Positions 10,302 to 22,300 of a DNA stretch of 64,000 nt are shown piece after piece. The notes under the pieces were generated by a model. That model was not told where the DNA came from and searched no databases. It worked only from the letters and a program-made list of their open reading frames with translations. Made by a program: the position numbers and the translations under genes. The stretch is from NCBI GenBank assembly GCA_036346395.1, contig CM070604.1:40513662-40577661 (forward strand), given 5' to 3'. Position 1 is the stretch's first letter; each line of letters begins with the position of its first letter. This DNA comes from Hsuehochloa calcarea. Lineage: Eukaryota > Streptophyta > Magnoliopsida > Poales > Poaceae.

Positions 10302-13300
10302 ATGGGGAGGGGGCTGGGGTCGAAGAGGAGGGTGGAGGAGGATGAAGCGGAGGAGGACGACGAGGAGTACGAGGTAGACGTGGTGACCGACCGGCTCGAG
10401 TCGTCGCGGGGCAGCCGCCTCGCGCTCTTCGGGTCCGACCTCCGCCTCGGCCGTTTCCGCCCGCGCCGCCGCCGCCGCCGCCGCCTAGCCGGAGACGACG
10501 AGGACGGGTTCTTCCACGACCTCGTCATCCACCCCGACAACACGTACGTACTACGGCCACCCTCCCGCTCCCCATTCCTCGCCTCTGTAGTTTCGCTTGT
10601 TCTCGATGCTTCCGCGCGCACGCTGGCTGCTGCTGCTTGTTCTGGAAGCCGCATGTGACAGCACGGAACGCTTTTGATCAGCTCTAATCGGATGGATTGC
10701 TATTGCTACAATTTAAAAAGCAACACCGGAAAAATTATATTTTCTTCAGACTTGTCCGTATATTTCGACGTTTTCCGTTCGCTTTTGCCAATTATTACGT
10801 GGGAACTCTACCGGTGGGGATCTCCCCCCGAATTTTCCATCTTATTTTTGATCCAATCGTTCCTGAAGCGCTCATGCTACCATGCTGAACAGAGTCAGTG
10901 TGTGCGTTACAGAGCCGCACAAAATAAAATACTCGTTTTTTACTCGTTTGGTGGATCAGCTCGCCAGATGGGCAAGCTTGCTTAAGTGGGCAGCCACACA
11001 TGTAGTTGTAGCTTCGTTCGGTTCACGGGATTGGCTTTGATGGTCGTAGAAACTTCAGCTTGCTTTCACTTTACTACCTGTTGCTGCACGGACTTTCATT
11101 TTTTTTCCTGTTCTTTTTCCTTTTTTCCCCCCGTAATCCTAGTTTACTGACAGAGTCGATCGCTAGATGGAGCCAAATAAGTCAGATGCTCCATACGTTC
11201 GTCAGATTTGGTAGCAGCGACGGCAAAGCTTGGTTCAATTTGCAATGAGAACTGAACTGTTTGTAAGTCTGCTAGCTGCGGACGCATTGTTTTGGTAGCA
11301 TAACGAGTCGAATTAGATGGAATGAAATATTGTGCAGAACAATAGACAGAGAAGATGCTACCTATTGACGAAGAACGTGTTTGCTTGAGGCCCTGTTGGT
11401 CGGAGTAAAAAACAAAGTGATAATGAAAGTGAATTGATTCTATTCTTAAAAAAATGTGAAGTGGTTTTTGATAAGGATAGGGGAAAACGAAAATGTTCCT
11501 TTCATTTTCTCTCAGGAAGCTCAACAGAAATGAGAAAGCAGAACCTTTTGCTCTCTCTACTGTATGCACGACATGAATACTCAAATATTCCAGAAATTGA
11601 CTCTACTCTCATCTCTCTCTCACCTCTAGTTCGTTTTGTCTTCAGGCAGCATCAGAACAATGTTATCGCTTCCAACTTGAGATATTTTTATCATGGCGTA
11701 AAAGAACTGAATACTGAGGTACATAGAATATCTTTTTTGAAGGCTAGGGACATAAACATACAATTGGATCCACATACATGTGTATGTTTACCACGCAAAT
11801 CAGCCAATACAATATATAATGGCCAAGGTGTGTGCTTATCACAATACGACAACCGAGCTATAGCTTATGTGAGTAAGCCTTCCTCTTCAGCGCCAACAAG
11901 GTGTACAGCTACTCAAAGAGATTTTCCAAATCATTCTGCACTCCAAATTTGATTTCGTTACTCCGTTGTTTTGGATAGATGGTTTGAACGACCAAAAGTA
12001 TTGATGAATCAGGATGACCGAAGCATTTTTTGGACTATTAGGGGCAAGCCGCTAATCCTGGGGCGAAGTAGCTGGAATCATTATCTTAAGGAATATTTAA
12101 GTCGATACGTAGGCTGGTAATCTATTTGGTCATGTAGGGATCTCTTGACAGCTATCCTATTTGTTTGATGTCGAAAGTGTCAGTTTTGCTTAGCAGTGAT
12201 CACGCATAATCAAACTGAGTTAGTGACAGTATGTATACTTTTCACTTTATGAAGTCAATATTTTGTGGAATTGGTGCGTTTGATGGTTTTGAAACTTTTA
12301 ATTCAGCAGGCTACTTAACTAGATCAATTGTTATAAACTGTGTACTCTACAGGAGTATGAAGATGTATTAATTGTTAGAATAGGAATTCCTTTGAATGTT
12401 TATGATATATTTCCTTATAATATCCCCTTGTACTCCTTATCAGGGAAGAAAATCCCGGCCGGTTACTGGCGGTAACCAGATTTACTGGTGATCAGGTGAA
12501 TAGTAACCGGCCGGAAAATTTCAATTTCAAATATCAAATTTTAACTTCTCTCATCACTTCCTAAGTTGGTTTAGGTCTATTTTGTGCTAGATTACGTATT
12601 GTATGAGCTAAATATGCTTGAATTTCAGTTTTTGAAATTCATCCAGTTTTTTCTCGGGATTTCCGGTAACCAGTCGGTAACCGGTTACTGGTACCGCTCG
12701 CCGAGCGGGATTTCAACCGGTTTCAGTTTTTTTATCTCTGCTCCCTATATATATTGCCCATTGGGTCTCATGAATATACATACAAAATTCATAACATGGT
12801 ATCATAGCTGTGGAACAGTCACCTTGCTGAGAAGGGACTCCCTGCCCCCAATTGGATCGTCCACCCCCACGCGCCTTGTTCTGTTTTTTTTCACCTCACA
12901 ACTCTGGTAGTTATGCCCGAAGTTCTTGCAATAATTATACTGAACCCCAGTTGGTGTAAAAATAGGAGCGAAAACAGACACCTGAGGAGAAACTGTAATC
13001 GAAGCAGAAGCCATCGGTGTAGTAGAAAAAGAAGGGGTAGTAAGCATAGCTGGAACAAACTGTGTTGCTAATCCGCGGCGAAGCTCCTCAGCACGAAGCG
13101 TCAAAAGAGCCTCAGTAACTGTCGGTCATGGTAAGCTCTGGCGAAGACGACAGACGAAGTCATAAAGGCGAAGGTGATCACGATCCGCCTTGTGCACCTT
13201 ATGACACTCCTGGCAGAGTGAAGAAGCCAACTCGTCCAGTTGGAGCCAGAGACTGGCCAGGGCCCAGAAGAAGTCGTCGACGGAGGAGTTCTCCTGGCGA

Positions 13301-16300
13301 AGCGTCTCCAACTCACGCTGAAGCGAAAATAATTGAGCATCGTTGCTCTGCTGATATCGCTCGTGCAAGTACTCACAGATCTGATGAGTAGAACGCGGAC
13401 CAACAATGTCTGGATGGATGGAGTCGTCGATGCTGACCACCAGGATAGCTCGAACACGGGAATCATCAGCACACTAGCGCTTAAAGGTGTCTATGGTATA
13501 CTAAAAAGCCTCATCAACAGCAGCAGCGACAGCGGCCTCTACCTCCTTCTTGACGACCTCATCTTCTGCAGAAGTGGTGGAAGTAGTCTGTTCGGAGGAG
13601 GATGAACCGGCGAAAGCGGACAAGGTAGAGCACCAGTGACATGTCCCCAGAGGCGGAGACCATCGAGCGTGATCTCTATGAGTGAAGACCACAACCTGTA
13701 GTTCGTTCTATAAAGCTTTGTTCGCGAGAATGGGATCGCAGCAGATGGAACGGAAGCCATCGGTAGACGGCGCTGGACGGCGCGGCGACCAAGGCAACAA
13801 AGTCTAACAGGCGGCACTGGGCGGCGCGGTGGTTAGATCGACGTTTTGTGTTTTTTTTGGAACCAAACTTCTTTTAAAAGGAAACCGTCGCTGGTTTCCT
13901 AAAAACAAAATCTGTCTTGTCCCGAGCTATGGCGGCTGCGGAATCGACAACTGTGGTGGCCCGTGCAGATGCCGACGATGACGGCGGTGCTGCAGTGACT
14001 GGCGGCGGTGTCGGATCGGGCAAGACCGGCGTCGGGCGATAGTAACGGTCGGAGGGTGGCGCGTTGTGGGCTTGGACCCGCTTCGTCCTCGGGTGTAGCG
14101 GTGTCAGTGGGCGGCGGCGTTGAGTCAGGCGACGTCAGGTCGGGCAGCGGCATCGAGCTTTGACGACCGACGGAGGGTGGGCGGCGTCAGGCAACAGTGG
14201 CATCGGGTCAGCGGCGGCGGTGACCAGAACTGCGGTGGCGGCTCGATTCGGGCGGTGGCCTTCAATGACAGCAATAACGGTGGTAGGATGGCAGTGAAAG
14301 GAGCTAGGTTAGTGCCCTAGCTCAGCGGAAGAAACTATCTAAAAGCGCCATGCTCTACTTCATCAGTTTTCTCACAGGTCAGCAGGTTCTGCCAGTCTAG
14401 CTTGGACGTCTCCTTCAGGTACTTTTTGGGTTTTGGATTCTGGTGCCTCTTTCCAAATGACACTGGACTCCATATCTCTCACTTCAGTAGGACCTCCTGT
14501 TTTTCATATCTCTGTTCAAACAGCTGATTGTACTCCTCTGTCTGTCAGCTGTTAAAGCACTCTTTTGTCCACTGACTTTTCTGTTCCAGCTGTTTACCAT
14601 GTTCCCCAGCTTACCATACAGCTTATCTTGGTGGGTCAACTCACCGATCTGGGCTGTAAGGTTGGTTTTGACTCTCACACCTGTTTGGTCTAGGATCGAC
14701 CGACAGGTACGGTGCTTTAATTGTTAGGGTCTCTACATTCTTGACCGCCTCCACCTTCTGTCACTTTAATTGCTCCTATCACTTCTACATCTACCTCCAC
14801 CGCCACTGCTGCCACCACCTCTGGAATTTTTGCGCAGTGGCATCATCGTCTAGGTCACTTGTGTGGGTCTCGTCTTTATTCATTAGTTCATTAAGATGTT
14901 CTTAGACATGTTACTGTTGATACGGCCATGTTTTGTCAGGGTTGTAAGCTGGCAAGAAGCTAAAACTTTCTTACCATTCTAGTGAGTCCTTGTTTTCTCG
15001 TTTTTTGGCTTAATTCACTTAGATGTATGGGGATCTGCGCCTATTATCTCTAAAGGCGGGCATAAGTTTTATGTGATCTTCATTGATGGTTATTCCCGTT
15101 TTACATGGATTTTCCTTATGTCTAATTGTGGTCAGTTTCTTGCGATCTATCGTAGCTTTGCAACGATGGTTCATACTCAGTTTGATTCTTCCACATATAC
15201 TTTTCACTGTGATTCTGCTGGCAAGTACTATTCTGGTGCTTTTAGATAGTTTCTTTCCGAGCAGGGCACTTTTTACAAGTCTTATTGTCCTGGTGCCCAT
15301 GCTCAGAATCGTGTTGCTGAGTGCAAACATCGTCATTTGATTGAGACTGCTCACACTCTTCTCCTTGTCTCTTACGTTCCACCACAGTTCTGGGCTGAGA
15401 TAGTTTCTACGACTGCATATCTCATCAATATTCAGTCTTCCACTACTCTTAAGGGTGTCAATCCTGTAGAGCACCTCTACTCTCGAGCCCCCAATACACT
15501 CACCTTTGTGTTTTTGGCAGCACTTGTTTTGTTTTGCTGCAGCCTCGTGAGCGCACCAAACTATCAGCTCAGTCAGTTGAGTGTGTGTTTCTTCGTTATA
15601 GTTTTGAGCATAAGGGTTATCGCTGCTATGATCCTTCTGCTTGACGGATCAAGATCTCATGAGACGTTGTCTTTGACGAATCTTGACCTTTCTTCTATCG
15701 AGATTCAGCTCCTTGTCCTGTTTCCACCGTTGAGACGATTTCATGGTTGTCTCTTTCTGACTCTTCACCCATTTCTCCACTATCACAGTCTTCCCCTGGT
15801 CTGTCTCCAGTGGTTCCTTCTGTACCTCCGCCTTAGGTGCTACCCCTCCTTCAGCACCGCCTCTTGTTCCTGCAGCACCACCGTCTCGTTTCTCTGGTAT
15901 TCACTACTCCATGTGTCCTCATTCTTCACCAGTCTCCTCTCCTGGTATCTTACCAACACCTACATCTGATCCTCCTGATGATGCTCCCTGCTACGTCCTT
16001 CATGACCGGACATCCCTTCGACCTCCTGATCGTCTTGGATTTGCTCCGATAACTCATGCTCTCTCTGTCACTGAGCCTGGTTCTTATCGTAAGGCTGCTC
16101 CTCATTCTGAGTGACAGCTCGCTATGGCAGAGGAGCTTAATGCTCTTCGATGTACGGAGACTTGGAATATTGTACCGACATCTGTGCTTGCTCGTCCTAT
16201 CATGTGCAAGTGGGTGTACAAGATTAAGACCCGGTCTGATGGTACTATCGAGCGCTACAAGGCTCGTCTTGTGGCTCGTGGCTTTCAGCAGGAGTACGGT

Positions 16301-19300
16301 CCATGTCAGTTCCTATGATCTTGCTCTTTTTGTCTATGTCTCATCTCGGGGTAGGACACCGCTTTTTCTGTACGTTGATGATTTTCTCATCACTGGTGAT
16401 GATTTCTCATTCATCACGTATGTGAAGAAGCATCTTAGTGAGTAGTTTTTGATGACTGATCTTGGTTCTCTTACGTACTTCTTTGGGATTGAGGTCTCTT
16501 CCATGCCTGATGGCTACTACATCTCCCAGCAGAAGTATGTCCAGTATCTTCTTGATCGGTCTGGTCTGGCTGACACTCGTACCGCAGAGACTTCTATGGA
16601 GCCCTACAGCTTCGTGCCACTGATGGTGATCTTCTTGAGGATTCTACTCGCTATCGCCATCTTGTTGGGAGTTTGGTATATCTTGTGTGCACTCGTCCTG
16701 ATATTGCTTATGATGTTCATATCTTGAGTCAGTTCATGGCTCGTCCTACCTATCTTCACTACAGTCACATTCTTCGTGTTCTTCGCTACTTGCGTGAGCC
16801 TATCTCTTGTCGTTTGTTTTTCCTTAGCTTTACCTCACTACAGCTTCAAGCGTACTCTGATGCGACCTGGGCTAGTGATCCTTCTGATCGTCGTTCTTTT
16901 TTTGCTCCTCCCTGATTGTCTGGAAGACTAAAAAGCAGATTGCAGTTTCTCGTTCGAGTGCAGAGGTTGAGTTGTGAGCTATACCAGCAGTGACAGCAGA
17001 GGTTATTTGGTTGAGGTGGCTACTTGCAGATTTTGGAGTGCTTGTAATGGGACCTACGACTCTTTTGTATGACAGTACAGGTGCATCAGTAGCCCGGAAC
17101 CCAGTGAAGCATGAACTCACCAAGCACATTGGTGTGGATGCTTCATACACTCACTCACTGGTGCAAGAGGGAGTACTTACTTTACAGTTTGTGCTATCAG
17201 AGTTACAGGTTGCTGATTTCTTCATGAAGCCAGAGACTAGGGCACAACATTTTTTATTTTCTCTCCAAATTCAGTATGTGATCCATCATGAGTTTGAGGG
17301 GGGTGTTAGAATATGACTCCTTTTGTCTATCCTTATCTGTATATGACAACCCATTTTGTACTTTATATATATTACCCATTGGGCCTCTTGAATATATGCA
17401 GACAATATTCATAACAGTGACTGCGATGTGACTTTTGCGTCTGTTGCCCATATGACCACTATTCGCACTCGTGTTGCGGTTGCTTCTGTTGGCCGGTGGT
17501 CCATCTCTTAGTTGGATGTTAAGAATGCCTTTCTTAATGGTGTTTTGCATCAGGAGGTCTACATGCAGCCACTACTTGGGTATTCTGTTTCCGATAGGCA
17601 CATCTGTCGTCTTCGTCGTGCTCTTTATAGTCTCAAACAGGCTCCTCGTGCTTGGTTGGTGCGTTTTACCTCAGTGATTATTGCTGTCGGTTTCACTGTC
17701 AGTTCCCATGATCTTGCTCTTTTTGTCCATGTCTCATCTCGGGGTAGGACTGTAAGGTTATGGGTAGGCTACACTAGCGCAAATTAATAAAAATTCTACC
17801 CGTAAACCAAGATCACTGCAGTTATAGATCACGGTCTTACCACTAGACGCGCAGGTGCGGAAAATGATGCAGCACGTCAGGGCAGAGTAGTCGTACTAAG
17901 TTGATGCAGCACGTCGGGGCAGAGTAGTCGTACTACTTCCTCGTCCCGTCGCGGCGTCCCACGTACAGCTACGCTCTTGCGGTTCGTCCAAACGCTACAG
18001 ATGCAACGCCTCCAAAGGTATCCACACGTACGGGAGGAAGCGACGCACGCCGGACTGCTAGATCCGCGCGAGCGACTAGGGCGTGGGAGAGGTGGCGACC
18101 AGGGTTTGAGGATGTCACGAAAAACTTTCCTCATCCTGTGCGCCCTTGCCCTCCTTTTATAGACGTCCTTACAATGGGCTTCTACTAATAGAGGCCCATT
18201 AGGACTCAATGCCCAGTCTAATTCGGATCTAATCCGAATTAAGCTTCAGCCCCTTAAGTGTGTGACCCTCTAGGTTCACGTATGTACATGAGTATACATA
18301 CTTGGTCAATAGTTGGTAGCGGCCTCTAGCAAGACGTCCCAACTCCTAAACGTACACAAAGATCATATCGGACGAACCAACACAACGTTATGTACATGCC
18401 AATCCCTTTGCCTCACGATATTCGGTCGAGCTCCAAACTGACCACTCTTTCTCGATCTTGTGATCCGGAATCCCTTACTAGGTTAACTCTTAACGTTAAG
18501 TAGCATTTCTGGATCCGATCACTCGAGGGGCCCAGAGATATCTCTCTTAGGTAGAGAGGGGCAAATCCCATCTTGACTGACCATGCCTCGCAGCATGCTT
18601 CATGACAAACCCGAAAACTACCTTTATAACTACCCAGTTACGGAGTAGCGTTTGATAGCCCCTAAGTAGGTCGATTCACATCTCAAGTACATGCGACAAT
18701 CTTAGGTTTAAGGACAAGGCGTACACATTGTGTAGAGAGAACCATAAGTATAATTGTTATGTCTCATGTTGGGCCGGTCCAACCCCATGTTCTAAACATG
18801 TGTCCACATTATTGTTTTGACATCTCCATGTCTATGACCTGTGAAACATAGTCATCAACCGATACATGTGCTAATCCACCATTCACGTGTGTCCTCACAT
18901 GAACTCCGACTAGGGACAACTTTAGAATAACCATACAAGTAAAGAGTTTCACAAACAAGTCACATACTTGTTAATCAACACAAAGGCAATATTCAAGGAA
19001 CATTTATTAAATCATGGATACAACGAAATATCATCATCTCTATGATTGCCTCTAGGGCATATCTCCAACAAGGACACTACTTCTGTATGTTGATGATATA
19101 CTCATCACTGGTGATGATTTCTCATTCATCACGTATGTGAAGAAGCATCTTAGTGAGCAATTTCTGATGACTGATTTTGGTTCTCTTATGTACTTCCTTG
19201 GGATTGAGGTCCCTTCCACGCTTGAGGGTTGCTACCTCTCCCAGCAGAAGTATATCCAGGATCTTTTTGATCGGTCTGGTCTAACTGACACTTGCACTGC

Positions 19301-22300
19301 CGAGACTCCCATGGAGCTATCCCTTCACCTTCGTGCCACTGATGGTGATCTTTTTGAGGATCCTACTCGATATCTCCATCTTGTTGGGAGTTTGGTGTAT
19401 CTTGTGAGCACTCATCTTGATATTGCTCGTGTTGTTCATATCTTGAGTTAGTTCATGGCTCGTCCTACCTATCTTCACTACAGCCACCTTCTTCGTGTTC
19501 TTCGCTACTTGCGTGGAACCATCTCTCGTCGTTTGTTTCTCCCTAGCTCCAACTCACTACAGCTTAATGTGTACTCCGATGCGACCTGGGTTAGTGACCC
19601 TTCTGGTCGTCATTCTATTTATGTTTACTGTGTTTTTCTTGGGTCCTCCCTGATTGCCTGGAAGACAAAGAAGCAGACTACAGTTTCCCGTTCGAGTGCA
19701 GAGGTCGAGTTGAGAGCTATGACAGCAGTGACAGCAGATGTTACTTGGTTGAGGTGGTTACTTGCATATTTTGGAGTACCTATGATGGGACCTACGACTC
19801 TTTTGTTTGATAAGATAGGTGCTATCAGTATTACCCGTGACCCAGTGAAGCATGAGCTAACCAAGTACATTGATGTGGATGGTTCATACACTTGCTCACA
19901 GGTGCAGGAGTGAGTACTTGCTTTACAGTTTGTGCTATCAGAGTTAAAGATTAGTGACTTCTGTTAGAATAGGAACTCTTTTGTATTTCCTTATCTGTCT
20001 TTTGTACTGTATTATCTGTATATGACATACACCCCTTGTACTCACTATATATATTGTCCATTAGGCCTCTTCAATACACACACAATATTCATAACATGGT
20101 ATCAAAGCAAAGGTTAGGGTTAGAATTTTCTACCGCCGCCTCCGCTCTCCTCCACTGCCGCCCCCCCGGGAGGAGCAATCTCCACTCCCGGGGATGGCCT
20201 CCTTCTAGTTTTAGTTCCAGATCCGATCTGGATCCGTTCTCCCCGTCGCCGTTGCCTTTCCAGCCATCCTCATCCAGCCATCGTAGATCATCCGCGACCT
20301 TGCCGTCAAGCTCAAGCTCACACCCGTGCGCGGCGTCATCCAGGCAAGAGCATGGTTGTTGCCGTCGACGACTTGCTCATGCGCGGAGACTAGGATCCGC
20401 GTCGCCCCGAGGTTATGCGCCTTCTCTGCCCGAGGTGCGTCTCCCACGGCCCTGAGCTCCAGCCGAGCGCGTCGTCTAGTCTTGCCCATGACGCGTCGTT
20501 CCTCGCCGTAGCATGCTTGTTCGGAGCGCTTGAGACAGGGGAGCGGAGAACTCGCTTGGGGAGAGCGATATCATCTGAGGAGGAACCGCGAGGATCCGAT
20601 GACACAAACACAAAGAACCATGTGGGTGCGTCTGCAGTATTGTATTCAGATTGTGGCTGATTGAATTCATCCAGTGCTACCCTTCTCCAATTACGTGATT
20701 GCTTTATGCCATCACGTGAGTGCTTCATCTGAGCACAAGCACACGCACACGCACGTGTCTGCTGATGATGCGCTTGCTGGGTTGGTCAAGGCGAGTCGAT
20801 GGAGAGTGGAGACCGAGAAAAGATCAAGAAAAAAAATGGTGTTGCTAGTATCTGCTGTCTTTTGTGTTGTTTCTTCCATTGCGTGCATCCAAAAGTCTAC
20901 AACATTCTATTTTTGAGTTCGTCTAAGCCATGCGAGTTCACAAAATTTATTGTCAGTCATAGAAGCATAGGAATTGCCTTATGCATGGCAGTAGCCGCTG
21001 CTCCCACTCTTCTTTTTGAGCCGCGTGCAGATCGTAGAAGTCATTATGATGCCGCCGCTTCTCTCTTAGCCGCCGTCCCGAGCTTCTAAGGCCACCGCCG
21101 TCGTCTTGGGCTTCGATCTGCGCCTCCATACTTCTATTTATTCCTATTTTGTTTGATTTGACAGCTTTCTCTATTCATGTCGGTTTCATCATCTTCTTTG
21201 TCGTGTTGCCGCGGTTGACTTTACTCCCGCCTGCCTCTACTTTCTCAGCCCCTACACCTTGTGCTTTATGGGCTGACGGCCTAACGCACGACCCCGAATA
21301 GGAGGAGATCTTTTGATACTCGATATATTTTCCAACAACTGCATGCTACGACGACATTATCAAGACTCGAACTTTGGATTTTCCATATTTTAGTGTCAAC
21401 CTTTTCTAAATGCAATGCTATTGCATACGCCTTGCATTTAAAGGGGGTGTTAGAATAGGAGATAGAATAGGGACTATTTTGTAGTTCTTTATCTGCTTTT
21501 TGTATTGCCTTATCTGTATATGACATACACCCCTTGTACTCACTATATATATTGCCCATCGGGCCTCTTCAATACACACACAATATTCATAACAATTTCT
21601 TCATGAAGCCACAGACTAGGTTACAATATTTGTATTTTCTCTCCAAACTCAGTGTGTGATCCACCGTAAGTTTGAGAGGGGGTATTAGAATATGAGTTTT
21701 TTTATTTCCTTATATATGTATGACATATTTTCTTGTAATATTCTCTTGTACTCTCTATATATATTGCCCATTGAGCTTCATAAAAATACACATAATATTA
21801 ACATTAATTTGTATGGCACCACAGGCCAAATGACTTTAATGCCAATTTGTTAACATGAAGTTGTAAAACGGTAAATTTTTCTGTTGAACTAGCTTTTAGG
21901 ATCGGGATTTAAATAATTGCATGATAAAAAAGCGAAATCTTTTGAGCATGCCTTTGGTTCTTTGTATCATCCTTTCTCGCTTATTGTGACAGATCTTCTT
22001 GGAGATGAGGTGGCACTGCGACATTCCTAGCGTCATCTTAATTTATTACATTTGAAGTGGTTTCTTCCAATTAGTTTATTGTCAATACCATTAGATCGGT
22101 GCACAAGAGGAACCCACTCAGCCACACCACCTCAGACATGTGCATGTGCATGATGGGATGTGTGTATCAACTCACCTGGGACAATTGATAAACTCTGCTG
22201 TGGGCAGCAATGCTTAAACAGTGAGCCCATTTGGCCTAATTACTTCTTTTGACCTAATTAGCTATGTATGGCTCTAGCCACTTTCTCATCAATCAATTCG

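Larger units (their letters stand above)
12373..21803 (+). mobile_element. Ty1/copia LTR retrotransposon (element A) with nested insertions
   Basis: The 5' LTR begins TGTTAGAATAGG at 12373 and the 3' LTR ends TTAACA at 21803. Flanks are TTAAT at 12368-12372 and TTAAT at 21804-21808, a perfect 5-bp target duplication. A Met-tRNA-type primer site TGGTATCATAGC follows the 5' LTR at 12797, and purine-rich GTTTGAGAGGGG precedes the 3' LTR. Plus-strand pol pieces lie at about 14430-16300, 17417-17750, 19071-19961 and 21595-21682, interrupted by a duplicated block, an Angela-like solo LTR and a short copia derivative. The gag region is inverted. Many stops make it inactive. Confidence 0.9.

Noticed and set aside
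11434..11952. 172-codon frame in intron 1 of the channel gene
   Set aside because: No domain, AT-rich, and within an intron; no splice support.
12584..12910. Possible short gene over the 5' LTR
   Set aside because: The frame spans a MITE, an LTR end and a primer site, so it is accidental.
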